Part shown: piece after piece, positions 32,518 through 41,367 of the stretch
Position numbering within the stretch: the stretch's first letter is position 1
Layout of the letters: every line of letters begins with the position of its first letter
Assembly: GCA_937877565.1 (NCBI GenBank)
Contig: CALFJB010000063.1
Location: forward strand, 1 to 64,000
Source: an uncultured Selenomonadales bacterium
Lineage (GTDB): Bacteria; Bacillota; Negativicutes; Selenomonadales; Selenomonadaceae
DNA length: 64,000 nt
Reading direction: 5' to 3'
Made by a program: the position numbers and the translations under genes
Notes under the pieces: model-generated
The model's input: only the letters and a program-made list of their open reading frames with translations
What the model was told of the DNA's origin: nothing
The model's database searches: none

Positions 32518-33561
32518 ATGGACGAACGAATAATTTCAACCAACGAACAAAACGCGGACGAATGGCAGTACAGTTTACGCCCGCGCCGTTTACGTGAATA
32601 CATTGGGCAGGACAAAGTTAAAGACAACTTAAAAATTTTCATCAAGGCGGCACTTTCCAGAAAAGAATCACTTGATCACGTTTTATTATATGGTCCGCCT
32701 GGCTTAGGCAAAACTACTTTGGCGGCGATTATCGCAAATGAATTGGGCGTAAACTTCAAACAAACTTCAGCCCCTGCGATTGAACGGAGCGGCGATCTGG
32801 CGGCACTTTTAACAAATTTGCAAAAGGGCGATGTTTTATTTATTGATGAAATTCACCGTCTTAGTCGACAGATTGAAGAAATTTTGTATTCGGCGATGGA
32901 AGATTTTGCACTGGATATAATTATTGGCAAAGGTCCTCACGCCCGCAATATTCGCCTTGACATTGCGCCATTTACTTTAATTGGAGCTACTACGCGGGCA
33001 GGCGCGTTATCGCCGCCACTTCGTGACAGATTCGGCGTCATTTCTCGCCTTGAATATTATTCTATTGACGCACTTATAGAAATTGTTACTCGTGCGGCTG
33101 ATATTTTAAAAATTTCCATTGAACAAAATGGCGCGTCAGAAATTGCCCGCCGTTCACGTGGTACGCCGCGTATTGCCAACAGACTTTTAAAGCGCGTTCG
33201 TGATTTTGCCGAATACGAAGGCAGCAAAAAAATTACAGATGAAATTGCAGATAAAGCATTGTTGGCGTTGGAAGTTGACAAAATGGGACTGGATCACACT
33301 GATATTAGAATGTTAGAGGCAATGATTAAAAAATTTCGCGGCGGTCCCGTCGGTCTTGATACAATCGCCGCCTCTATCAGTGAAACGCGGGAAACTATCG
33401 AAGATATTTATGAGCCATATCTTTTGCAGTTGGGTTTTATTATGCGGACTCCGCGCGGGCGTGTCGTTACTCAAGCTGGTTATGAACATTTAAATATCCC
33501 GTATCCAAATTCTAATCCCAATGAAATGAAACTTTTTGATTTTGAAAATGTCAACCTTTAA
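32518..33561 (+). CDS. ruvB: Holliday junction branch migration helicase RuvB
   Basis: Hexameric ATPase that drives branch migration with RuvA. Walker A GPPGLGKTT, Walker B DEIHRLSRQ, sensor GATTRAG, and the C-terminal winged-helix (RTPRGRVVTQAGYEHL). ATG at 32518 chosen, with GAGG 6-7 nt upstream. ruvA and ruvC are not adjacent. 347 residues, normal. Confidence 0.97.
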   Translation: MDERIISTNEQNADEWQYSLRPRRLREYIGQDKVKDNLKIFIKAALSRKESLDHVLLYGPPGLGKTTLAAIIANELGVNFKQTSAPAIERSGDLAALLTNLQKGDVLFIDEIHRLSRQIEEILYSAMEDFALDIIIGKGPHARNIRLDIAPFTLIGATTRAGALSPPLRDRFGVISRLEYYSIDALIEIVTRAADILKISIEQNGASEIARRSRGTPRIANRLLKRVRDFAEYEGSKKITDEIADKALLALEVDKMGLDHTDIRMLEAMIKKFRGGPVGLDTIAASISETRETIEDIYEPYLLQLGFIMRTPRGRVVTQAGYEHLNIPYPNSNPNEMKLFDFENVNL

Positions 33562-33568
33562 AAATTAT

Positions 33569-33597
33569 TTGACGTTTACATTTCAATTTTATATAAT
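33569..33597 (+). promoter_or_regulatory. Promoter of bioY
   Basis: -35 TTGACG (33569-33574), 17-bp spacer, -10 TATAAT (33592-33597), just after the ruvB stop. A TTTACA lies in the spacer; a full BirA palindrome is not visible. Confidence 0.75.
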
Positions 33598-33625
33598 CGC
33601 CGAAAAAAGATTGGGGCGATTGAAA

Positions 33626-34180
33626 TTGCAAACAACTACAACAAAAAAAATAAGCACAGCCGAATTAACAAAAATGTCAATGTGTGTCGCGCTGTGCTGT
33701 ATTTCTGCGAATATTTTTTTCCCGTTGCCGTTTACGCCGGGAATGGTAACCGCGCTGACAATTTTTTTGAGTTTAACGGCGTACATTTTGACGCCGAAAC
33801 AAACTTTCACGGTCATTGCGGTTTATTTATTGTTGGGAATTGCGGGACTGCCGATATTTGCGGGAACAGGCGGACTCGGAAGACTTTTAAGCCCTGTCGG
33901 GGGATTTTATTTTGCGTGGCTGGTAGCATATCCATTATTAAGTTATTTAAAGGGCGCGGAAATAAATTTCAAACGCTATGTATTGATGAATTTTTTTGTA
34001 ACAATGCCGGTAACTTATTTGGGCGGCTTGCTTTCAATGATGTTTTTGATGAAAATAGATTTGTGGCAGGCGGCAACAATGGCGGTGTTCCCGTTCATAT
34101 TTGGCGACGTTTTGAAAACCTGCGCGGCGGCTTTTTTAGGCGTTAAAATAAATTCTAAATTAAACATTCAAGCCTTATAG
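33626..34180 (+). CDS. bioY: BioY-family biotin transporter S component
   Basis: A 184-residue integral membrane protein with about six helices. BioY features: GLPIFAGTGGLGRLLSPVGGFYFAWL and the C-terminal FGDVLKTCAAAFLG. As an ECF S component it binds biotin and works with shared EcfAAT subunits, which are not in the window. TTG at 33626 chosen (GGGGCGA upstream). It has its own promoter and overlaps the convergent CAP-domain gene by 13 bp. Confidence 0.9.
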   Translation: MQTTTTKKISTAELTKMSMCVALCCISANIFFPLPFTPGMVTALTIFLSLTAYILTPKQTFTVIAVYLLLGIAGLPIFAGTGGLGRLLSPVGGFYFAWLVAYPLLSYLKGAEINFKRYVLMNFFVTMPVTYLGGLLSMMFLMKIDLWQAATMAVFPFIFGDVLKTCAAAFLGVKINSKLNIQAL

Positions 34181-34647
34181 CGTGTGCGGAAAAGTTGCGC
34201 CCAATAATGCTTGTACTTTGAGTCCGGCAAGTATAAATAGCCCATTCCCAATTCTTCAAATTTTGGATTCATAATATTTTCGCGGTGGTCAGGAGAATTC
34301 ATCCACGCCGTTACAACTTCTTTTGCTGAACGTTGCCCCGCTGCGATATTTTCGCCAACTATTTTGTAAGGCTTAGGTATTACCGTGAAACAACTGTAAC
34401 CGCTCGGGCGTCGATGTGAAAAACTTTTGCTAATTTCTTTTGCGCGAATTTGTGCATAGTGATTCATTGAGCTGGAAAGTTTCAGCGGTTTAATATGTTC
34501 TTTGGCGCGTTCAATGTTCACCAATTCCAAAACTTCCTGCGCAAAATTTGCGGATACTTCAGGATTATTTTTCCAAGTACTTTGCGCGGCGGCTAAACTT
34601 GTAAAACTTAAAATAAAAATTATCAGCGGCAAAATTATTTTTTTCAA
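34168..34647 (-). CDS. Secreted CAP/SCP-domain protein
   Basis: A 159-residue exported protein: signal peptide (MKKIILPLIIFILSFTSLAAA-QS) and a CAP domain with HYAQIRAKEI, FSHRRPSG, GENIAAGQ, AWMNSPDHRENIM and a C-terminal YWAQLF. Bacterial members of this YkwD-like type are secreted and of unclear function; the His and Glu that line the CAP cavity are present. Downstream of the tRNA-Arg gene, separated by its terminator. Confidence 0.88.
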   Translation of the reverse strand: MKKIILPLIIFILSFTSLAAAQSTWKNNPEVSANFAQEVLELVNIERAKEHIKPLKLSSSMNHYAQIRAKEISKSFSHRRPSGYSCFTVIPKPYKIVGENIAAGQRSAKEVVTAWMNSPDHRENIMNPKFEELGMGYLYLPDSKYKHYWAQLFRTRYKA

Positions 34648-34666
34648 AACAATACCTCCTATAAGT

Positions 34667-34697
34667 TAAAAAGACTACCGCAAACTTAGCGGCAGTC
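34667..34697 (-). terminator. Terminator after tRNA-Arg
   Basis: Minus strand stem GACTGCCGC / GCGGTAGTC with loop TAAGTTT, then TTTTTAA. Confidence 0.85.
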
Positions 34698-34718
34698 CTT
34701 GAAATTGTCAAAAATTGG

Positions 34719-34795
34719 TGGTGCGATTGGGGCGATTTGAACGCCCGACCTACTGCTTAGGAGGCAGTTGCTCTATCCAGCTGAGCTACAACCGC
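34719..34795 (-). tRNA. tRNA-Arg (anticodon CCT)
   Basis: Full cloverleaf: acceptor GCGGTTG / CAATCGC (one G-T pair), D arm GCTC / GAGC, anticodon stem ACTGC / GCAGT with loop CTCCTAA giving anticodon CCT, T arm GGGCG / CGCCC with TTCAAAT loop, discriminator A and encoded CCA. Confidence 0.96.
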
Positions 34796-34803
34796 TCGCA
34801 GAA

Positions 34804-34832
34804 AGTCTATCACGTTTAAAATATATTTGCAA
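34804..34832 (-). promoter_or_regulatory. Promoter of the tRNA-Arg gene
   Basis: Minus strand -35 TTGCAA (34832-34827), 17-bp spacer, -10 TAGACT (34809-34804), ending 9 bp before the tRNA. Confidence 0.65.
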
Positions 34833-34940
34833 GAAAATTTTATGGTAAGTCCGGCAAATTGATAAATTTATTTTCCGAAGTGATTAAATTTATCCTAGAA
34901 TATGTTTACAAATTCATAATTTAGATTTTTATATTTAAAA

Positions 34941-35051
34941 CGGCTTTTCTTTCTTTGGCGCAAAGAAAGAAAACCCTACCAAAAGAAAGAAACTGCAGAT
35001 TATACCGCCATCACGGCGGTAACAATCTGCGGGCGCACGTCCTGTGCGCCC
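34941..35051 (+). repeat. Dispersed intergenic structured repeat, copy 2 (short subtype)
   Basis: Three hairpins in order: CTTTTCTTTCTTTG / CAAAGAAAGAAAA; a nested stem GCAGATT / AATCTGC enclosing TACCGCC / GGCGGTA with loop ATCAC; and GGGCGCAC / GTGCGCCC. The copy at 54562-54672 (reverse strand) has the same order with compensating changes in stems 2 and 3. It lies between the HAD gene and tRNA-Arg. Confidence 0.85.
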
Positions 35052-35082
35052 ATTATTTTCCAATCTTGTTTGTAAACGCGTT

Positions 35083-36156
35083 CTAGTTTCTTTTGACGTT
35101 ATCGCCGTAAATCGTTTTCCAGTCGTCTCTCATTGAAATGGTATGCCATCCGTTTTCTTTGGCAAGTTTAACGCAACTTTCAGCTTTTTTGGCGTTACCA
35201 AGTTCACGTTCCAAGTCGTCGCAAATTACAAAGAACGCCGCGCTTTTATATTTGTTGCCGTAAACCGTGTAATTCAACATACTTGTATCGCCGCTTGAAT
35301 TTCCAAAACCTAAAACCGGCTGCTTGCCAATTTCTTGAGCAATTACTGAAACTTTATTCATTTTGAGATTTTTTTCGATTAAGTGTCCGCGCACTAAATA
35401 ATCATCTTTTTTGTAAACGTAGTTGCCGCCGTCGTCTTCATCTTGATTCACTGAAATAATTTTTGGATCGGAACCAATTACATTGTTTGGTTTAATTTTC
35501 AATAAATCGCAAGCCAAAATTCTTACTGCCGGTCTGTCGCTTCCGGAAACTACATAAACTGTAAAATCATTCGACTGCAAATATTTTATCACTTCAACCA
35601 TCGGCAAATAAAACGCTTCGCCCCATTTCAAATTGGTTAAACCTTCAACCGGCTTTTTCATAAAATTTTGAACGTATCTTTCATATTCGGCGGGCGTCAT
35701 TCCTGCAAAAACTGATTCTTGCGATTGTGCCTCGTCAACGTCTACATTTTTTGGAAATTTTTTAGTTACTCGAATAGCCTCTTCAATGTTTTTGGCGTAT
35801 TCTCTATCATATTCTGACGGTGTAAAATTTTCGTCGTAAAGGGCGCGTTCCAAATAAAGCATCCATTCAAAATAATATGGCGCGGTTTCACAAATAAAAG
35901 TTCCGTCCATATCAAAAACTGCAATTCGATCTTCGACGGGGATAAAATTTTTACTGCTTTTGTTAGTTATGTTCTTAACGTAATTTTTCAGCGCGGCTAA
36001 CGTTTTAGAATCTTTATTCCAATATTTAAAATTGCCGCTTTTTTTGACTTGAATAGCTGAAATTTCGGCGCGGGTTGCCGCCTCAACTTCAAAGTTTCCA
36101 AAACTTCCAAACGCCATTATACCGGCTAAAATTCCCGTTAAAATTTTTTTGTTCAC
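35083..36156 (-). CDS. Exported HAD-superfamily phosphatase
   Basis: A 357-residue protein with a signal peptide (ILTGILAGIMAFGSFGNFEVEA-AT) and a HAD fold: nucleophile motif FDMDGTF near residue 81, VVSGSD near 200 and GNSSGDTSM with the metal-binding aspartate near 290. It resembles SerB-like phosphatases sent to the periplasm. Substrate unknown. ATG preceded by AGGAGG; 12 bp after the glycosyltransferase gene in the same orientation. Confidence 0.85.
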   Translation of the reverse strand: MNKKILTGILAGIMAFGSFGNFEVEAATRAEISAIQVKKSGNFKYWNKDSKTLAALKNYVKNITNKSSKNFIPVEDRIAVFDMDGTFICETAPYYFEWMLYLERALYDENFTPSEYDREYAKNIEEAIRVTKKFPKNVDVDEAQSQESVFAGMTPAEYERYVQNFMKKPVEGLTNLKWGEAFYLPMVEVIKYLQSNDFTVYVVSGSDRPAVRILACDLLKIKPNNVIGSDPKIISVNQDEDDGGNYVYKKDDYLVRGHLIEKNLKMNKVSVIAQEIGKQPVLGFGNSSGDTSMLNYTVYGNKYKSAAFFVICDDLERELGNAKKAESCVKLAKENGWHTISMRDDWKTIYGDNVKRN

Positions 36157-36168
36157 AATAAATTCCTC

Positions 36169-37425
36169 CTATTTGTGATAATTTTCAAATACTTTCAAAA
36201 TTCTAAAAAGGTTATCCAACTCATTAAAATCTCTATAAAACATAATTTTATCTTGACAATTTATACCGTCCCGAATGTTATTTTTTAAATTTGCAATAAC
36301 TTCAAGGCAAGCTTTACGAATATTTTCAACCGCAGGATAATTCATCGTCAAAATATTGGGAAGCTCGTTTAAAAGCAATTTTATATCAGCCAAAGAAAGG
36401 TAACTTGAATAAATGGTATTGTAAATTGCATTTAAAGCCGCATTTTCAACGAGTGCGCCGCGTTCATTGCCTATTGCATTTTCTTTCAGATAATTTGCCA
36501 ACGCACGGCAAGTTAAAAATGTTTCCATTTTGCCTTCAAAAAATCCCACCGGTATATTTCCAAATAAAATTGGCGAAAGATTTTTAATCAGCGCGTTTAT
36601 TAATTTTTCTTCGTTAATTTTTGGAACTACGCCGCCATAAATTTTTTTGCGAGAATCAAAATATTTCAAAATGCTGTCGTCAAAAACCTCGTTATTTTCT
36701 TCGTGCGTAAATCTGTATGAGCTGTAATAATTTTTGTCGCTGTAAGCAACATCGCCGACAAAGTTATTATTTTTCGCCGCAAATTCTTCACGGGATTTTA
36801 AACGGTAATGATTAATGATAATTTTTCGAGTTTCGCCGAGTTTTATTTCTGAAACAAGTGCGCTACCTTCAAAATACTCTACGAAGTGCGGAGACTTTAT
36901 ATAATCAATTACACGCGGATTGACGACGGTTTTAACAACATTAGATTTTATTTGATTGGCGCGGCGCGTGAATCTTTCTAAAACGCCCTTGCTATAGTCG
37001 GCAGTTTCCAAATTGTTTGAGCCGTACATCATCCAGTTAATTTCAATCCCGCCTACATTCGGTTTATCTGCAAAAATTTCATCTACTACTTCAACGATAC
37101 TTTGATTGCTTTGAGGGAAAATAAATTCATCAGCGTCTATAAAAGCCATGTACCTGCAAAAAAATCTATAACTTTTAAAAGCGTCGGTATACGCCTCAAT
37201 TTGTCGCCCAATTCCGGGATAAAATTTGTAAGTAACTATACCGGCGTCAATGTACGGTTGCAAAACTTCCTTGAAATTGTCGGGACTTTCATTATCGTAA
37301 ATATAGAAATGATCTACGCCCGCCAAAATGTGATAGTCCAGCCACTCTTTAACGTAGGGAGCTTCATTTTTCATTATTGCCACAACTGCCAAATCGTAAA
37401 AAAATAAATCTTTGTCCACGTTCAT
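36169..37425 (-). CDS. GT92-like glycosyltransferase, paralogue 1
   Basis: A 418-residue protein. Residues 1-145 have the GT-A fold of the DUF23/GT92 type: VAIMKNEAPYVKEWLDYH, HFYIYDNESPDN, and the metal-binding DxD in FIDADEFIFP near 100. The C-terminal 270 residues are helical and of unknown role. The ATG at 37425 is chosen by comparison with paralogue 2. The first 118 residues are almost identical to the neighbour (four differences visible), while the rest is much less alike. Confidence 0.82.
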   Translation of the reverse strand: MNVDKDLFFYDLAVVAIMKNEAPYVKEWLDYHILAGVDHFYIYDNESPDNFKEVLQPYIDAGIVTYKFYPGIGRQIEAYTDAFKSYRFFCRYMAFIDADEFIFPQSNQSIVEVVDEIFADKPNVGGIEINWMMYGSNNLETADYSKGVLERFTRRANQIKSNVVKTVVNPRVIDYIKSPHFVEYFEGSALVSEIKLGETRKIIINHYRLKSREEFAAKNNNFVGDVAYSDKNYYSSYRFTHEENNEVFDDSILKYFDSRKKIYGGVVPKINEEKLINALIKNLSPILFGNIPVGFFEGKMETFLTCRALANYLKENAIGNERGALVENAALNAIYNTIYSSYLSLADIKLLLNELPNILTMNYPAVENIRKACLEVIANLKNNIRDGINCQDKIMFYRDFNELDNLFRILKVFENYHK

Positions 37426-37451
37426 AATTTTCACTTCCCGTTTTAATAAAG

Positions 37452-38714
37452 TTATTTATGTTCGTATTCGTCAAAAGTTTTAAGCATTTCAAGCATGTTA
37501 TCAAGGTTTTGATTTTTTAGCCAAAACAAAAAATTTCTTTCCTTGAGAATGTAAGCTTTTATCATTTCTTTTACTTGCGGGATGAGTTCAATTAAAGCCA
37601 CTCTGATATTTTGAACCATAGGATAATTTAGCGGCAAAAGGTTTGACATTTCACTTAAAAGCATTTCGACATCAGCGGCAGAAACTTTTGAAAGTAGCGT
37701 GTTATGAATTGCGGTTAAAGTTAGCTTTTCGATTTTTTCGCCATTTTCTTTACCAATTACATTTTCCTTCAGATAAGCCGCCAACGCTCGGCAAGTTAAA
37801 AACGTTTCCATTTTGTCTTCAAAAAATTCAACCGGCAAATTATTATTCAACAACGGAGAAAGATTTTTCATAAGTGCGCCTGTCAATTTCTGATAATCGA
37901 TTTGAGGATTATTGCCGCTAACTTTAAGGCGGGCGTCACGATATTTTAAAATGCTGTCGTCGAAAGTTTCGTTATCTTCTTCGTGCGTAAATTTATCGGC
38001 GTTGTAATAATCTTGAGTGCCGTAAGACGCGTCGTAACTTTTATTCGCAATTTTGTTAAAGTATTCTTCCCGCGACTTTAATTTGTAGTGATTGATAATA
38101 ATTTCTTTTGAAATTTTAGTTCGTTCGTCCAAGTCATTTTGCCCAATGTCAAAATTTCCTGAAAAATACTCCATATAATGCGGGGTAGTCAAATAATTAA
38201 TTCGGCGGGGATTGGCAATAGTTTTAACGCTTTTACTAAGTTGAACGGCGCGGCGCGTGAATCTTTCTAAAACGCCCTTGCTATAGTCGGCAGTTTCCAA
38301 ATTGTTTGAGCCGTACATTACCCAACTTATATTGAGTGCGCACATATCCGGCTTGTCTTTAAAAATTTCGTCCACTACTTCGACAATGCTTTTATTATTT
38401 TGCGGAAAAATAAATTCGTCGGCGTCAATAAAAGCCATGTACCTGCAAAAAAATCTGTAACTCTTAAAAGCGTCGGTATACGCCTCAATTTGTCGTCCAA
38501 TTCCGGGATAAAATTTGTAAGTAACTATACCGGCGTCAATGTAAGGTTGCAAAATTTCTTTTAAATTGTCCGGACTTTCATTATCATAAATATAGAAATG
38601 ATCCACGCCTGCCAATATGTGATAGTCCAGCCACTCCTTGACGTAGGGAGCTTCATTTTTCATTATCGCCACAACTGCCAAATCGTAAAAAAATAAATCT
38701 TTGTCCACGTTCAT
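37452..38714 (-). CDS. GT92-like glycosyltransferase, paralogue 2
   Basis: A 420-residue tandem paralogue with the same DxD (FIDADEFIFP) and nearly the same N-terminal 118 residues. Conserved islands recur in the C-terminal part (NHYKLKSREE, FTHEEDNETFDDSILKY, KMETFLTCRALA), separated by divergent stretches. ATG with AGAGGTG upstream. Likely adds sugars to a surface polymer; no other polysaccharide genes are nearby. Confidence 0.82.
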   Translation of the reverse strand: MNVDKDLFFYDLAVVAIMKNEAPYVKEWLDYHILAGVDHFYIYDNESPDNLKEILQPYIDAGIVTYKFYPGIGRQIEAYTDAFKSYRFFCRYMAFIDADEFIFPQNNKSIVEVVDEIFKDKPDMCALNISWVMYGSNNLETADYSKGVLERFTRRAVQLSKSVKTIANPRRINYLTTPHYMEYFSGNFDIGQNDLDERTKISKEIIINHYKLKSREEYFNKIANKSYDASYGTQDYYNADKFTHEEDNETFDDSILKYRDARLKVSGNNPQIDYQKLTGALMKNLSPLLNNNLPVEFFEDKMETFLTCRALAAYLKENVIGKENGEKIEKLTLTAIHNTLLSKVSAADVEMLLSEMSNLLPLNYPMVQNIRVALIELIPQVKEMIKAYILKERNFLFWLKNQNLDNMLEMLKTFDEYEHK

Positions 38715-38724
38715 AGTTACACCT

Positions 38725-40275
38725 CTAAAAATTTTGCAACGTGCGAATTTTTTTCACGGCAAGCGGCAAATTTTCAAGAATATCTGATGCAATTAAACCT
38801 TCGCTATTTTTTTCGGCGGCAAAATTTCCGGCTGTACTATGAAGGTAAACTCCTGCAAGCGGCGCAAATGGTGTAAGTTTCATTAAACCGGCGATAGTTC
38901 CCGCTAAAACGTCGCCACTTCCGGCGGTTGCCATTCCGGAATTTCCAAGCGCGGAAATAAAAATTTCGCCGTTTGGATATGCAACAATGGTACATTCGCT
39001 TTTTGCCACAATAATTGCGCGGCAGTCCTGCGCGATTTTTTTTACATTTAAGACTAAAGATTTTCTAAGCTCATTGATTGAAGAATTTACAAGCATGGCA
39101 AGTTCTCCCAAATGTGGAGTTAAAATTGGAATTTGTTTGCACTTTTTTAAATCGTCGGCTTTACTGTTAAAAGCAAAAATGGCGTCCGCGTCCAAAATTA
39201 ACGGCTTGTCAACATCAAGTACAAATTTTCTTACAAGCTCCAAAGTTTCAGCGTCACGCCCTAAGCCGCTGCCAATTAAAACCGCGTCAAATTTTTCTGC
39301 AAGTTTAAAAAGTGTCTCCAACGCATTTTGCCCGCCAATAATTCCAATTTTATTTTCTGGAAGTGTAGCAGTCATAACTTCGGTAAGTTTGACTTCGTAC
39401 AAATCGTTTAAACTTTCGGGAATAGTCAAAGTAACAATTCCCGCGCCAATTTTTAAAGCCGCCATTGACGCAAGGCAAGCCGCGCCCGTCATACCGCGTG
39501 AACCGGCGATAACTAAAATTTTTCCGCAACTGCCTTTGTGAACATCACGCGCCCGCGCAGGCAGTAAAGTTTTTGCAAGGTCGTCGTCAATCAAAGTTTG
39601 GTGAATATCTTCAGTTAAAAGATCGCTCGGCAGTCCAATATCATCAACAATCAATTTGCCAACGTATTTTGCGCCCGGACAAATGAAATGTCCCGGCTTC
39701 GGTAAACCAAGTGAAACAGTACAAACGGCGTTCATTGCGGCTTCAGCAACTTCGCCGGTATCAGCCGCCACGCCGGAAGGTATATCGACAGAAATAATTT
39801 TTTTATTCGCCGCGTTTGCGATACGAATTAATTTCAGCGTGGTCGGTCTCATTTCGCCGAAAAAACCTGTACCCAAAACGCCGTCAATAATTGCATCTGT
39901 AAATTTCAGCGCAACTTGCAAACGTTCCCACGCTCTGTCAGTTTCAAGTTGTAAAATTTCAATTCCAATTTCGCGCAGGATTTTCATTTGAACGTTAAAA
40001 GAATCCGTGCGATGATTTTTATTGCCGAGTAAAAAAACTTTGACTTTTGCGCCGCGATTGAATAAATATCTTGCAGTAACAAGCGCGTCGCCGCCGTTGT
40101 TGCCACTTCCCGCCAGTACGCAAATAGTTTTTGTATCGACGTTGCCCAAAATTTTTAGTGTCGCCTCAAAGACGCGATGCCCTGCACTTTCCATTAATGC
40201 AATTTCCGGCAAGCCGTATTGATTTATTGCGGCGTCGTCAATTTCGTGCATTTGTTTCGCCATTGCAACTTTCAA
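38725..40275 (-). CDS. nnrED: Bifunctional NAD(P)H-hydrate epimerase / dehydratase
   Basis: Repairs hydrated NAD(P)H. The N-terminal YjeF_N domain (1-210) has CVLAGSGNNGGDALVTARYL and DGVLGTGF; the C-terminal kinase-like dehydratase domain (about 225-510) has KILVIAGSRGMTGAACLAS, LGRD and GNSGMATAGSGDVLAGTIAG. The TTG at 40275 is chosen: AAAGGAG lies 8 nt upstream. Longer in-frame starts would translate the intergenic repeat. About 517 residues, normal. acpS, a common neighbour of this gene, is about 1 kb upstream. Confidence 0.93.
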   Translation of the reverse strand: MKVAMAKQMHEIDDAAINQYGLPEIALMESAGHRVFEATLKILGNVDTKTICVLAGSGNNGGDALVTARYLFNRGAKVKVFLLGNKNHRTDSFNVQMKILREIGIEILQLETDRAWERLQVALKFTDAIIDGVLGTGFFGEMRPTTLKLIRIANAANKKIISVDIPSGVAADTGEVAEAAMNAVCTVSLGLPKPGHFICPGAKYVGKLIVDDIGLPSDLLTEDIHQTLIDDDLAKTLLPARARDVHKGSCGKILVIAGSRGMTGAACLASMAALKIGAGIVTLTIPESLNDLYEVKLTEVMTATLPENKIGIIGGQNALETLFKLAEKFDAVLIGSGLGRDAETLELVRKFVLDVDKPLILDADAIFAFNSKADDLKKCKQIPILTPHLGELAMLVNSSINELRKSLVLNVKKIAQDCRAIIVAKSECTIVAYPNGEIFISALGNSGMATAGSGDVLAGTIAGLMKLTPFAPLAGVYLHSTAGNFAAEKNSEGLIASDILENLPLAVKKIRTLQNF

Positions 40276-40324
40276 TGCAAAAGCTCCTTTCAAATTTGAT
40301 GAATAAGAAAATTTGCTCTCGAAA

Positions 40325-40405
40325 TAGGATACAGGATACAGCTGACAGGATACAGGAATTTGAAATTTAAAATCTGTTTTCTGTATCCTGCTTTCCTGTT
40401 TCCTC
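40325..40405. repeat. Inverted GGATACAG/CTGTATCC array, copy 1
   Basis: Left arm AGGATACAGGATACAGCTGA-CAGGATACAGGAA, AT-rich centre, right arm TTTTCTGTATCCTGCTTTCC-TGTTTCCTCC. The whole 80-bp unit is clearly homologous to 62632-62712 in the same orientation. It can fold into an imperfect hairpin. Confidence 0.8.
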
Positions 40406-40409
40406 CAAA

Positions 40410-41345
40410 TTATTCTGCCGTAATTACCCACAAATAATTTTTAGCGGCTATCTGATGAATTTTTTCAATTTGTTGCGGCGTCAAAGTTTTTGTGCAATAA
40501 AGTGCTGAAGTGTCAGTTAAAAGCGGAACCGGCGTAACTTTCAAACCGTGTGCGCTAAAAAATTCTATCGCCTCATTCTGCGTTTTAAATGTGTCGTCAA
40601 AAATTGGATTATCAAAAAGTTGCTCGTACATTACTTTTGTCTCGTCGTAAAGAAGTTGCGCTTGACTTTCGCCATACAACGCGGCGGCAATTTCTTTGAA
40701 ATAATCTTTCGTTACAAAATCTGTCGTAATAAAGCAACCGCCATGTTTTACCAAAATTTCTTTAACAAGTTTGAACATTTCATCAGCGCGATCTTCAGTC
40801 AGATAAATCATCAAGCCGTTTTCGATAACGCAAATTTTGCCGTTAAATTCGTCAGCCGTGCCGAGCATTGCCTCTCTATCTTCAACTAAAACTTCATCGT
40901 AAAAAACATCTTGCGGATAATTTTTGCCGATAACTTTGGGAATAACGTCAGCGGCACTAACTGCAACCGCCGCCAATTCTGCGCCGATATATTTTCTGCC
41001 GTCACGGGCGAAAACTACCGCGCGGGGCGTAAAGCCGCCGCCAATATCCATTATGTTGTTGTAACCATTTTTACGAACATATTCGACGGTTGAGGCGTAA
41101 TTCAATTCTTGATAAATACTGTTCAGCTTTTCAAGGCGTTCATAATCCGGCAAATTTTTTTTATCGTAAAGGTTAGTTATTTTTAAAGTTTTTAAAATTT
41201 TTTTAGCTTCCGGCTGTCCGCTGTAGGATAGCCACTGCAATTTTACAAGTGCCGAATAGGATACCATTTCATATTCCGCCGCCGAAACTTTCACGGTAAA
41301 AATTGTGCAAAAAATTATCAGCGGTACAAGAAATTTTTTTAGCAT
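40410..41345 (-). CDS. Methyltransferase-like protein with a signal peptide
   Basis: A 311-residue protein. The N-terminus (MLKKFLVPLIIFCTIFTVKVSA-AE) looks like an export signal. The rest resembles the PPM/leucine carboxyl methyltransferase class: NIMDIGGGFTPRAV (SAM-binding glycine loop), KYIGAELAAV, ENGLMIYLTEDRADEMF and CFITTDFVTKDYF. SAM is not expected outside the cytoplasm, so either the hydrophobic start is a membrane anchor or the protein has a non-catalytic role. ATG at 41345 with GGAGG 8 nt upstream. Same orientation as acpS-motBA. Confidence 0.75.
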   Translation of the reverse strand: MLKKFLVPLIIFCTIFTVKVSAAEYEMVSYSALVKLQWLSYSGQPEAKKILKTLKITNLYDKKNLPDYERLEKLNSIYQELNYASTVEYVRKNGYNNIMDIGGGFTPRAVVFARDGRKYIGAELAAVAVSAADVIPKVIGKNYPQDVFYDEVLVEDREAMLGTADEFNGKICVIENGLMIYLTEDRADEMFKLVKEILVKHGGCFITTDFVTKDYFKEIAAALYGESQAQLLYDETKVMYEQLFDNPIFDDTFKTQNEAIEFFSAHGLKVTPVPLLTDTSALYCTKTLTPQQIEKIHQIAAKNYLWVITAE

Positions 41346-41367
41346 TTTTAAATCCTCCAAATTAAAT

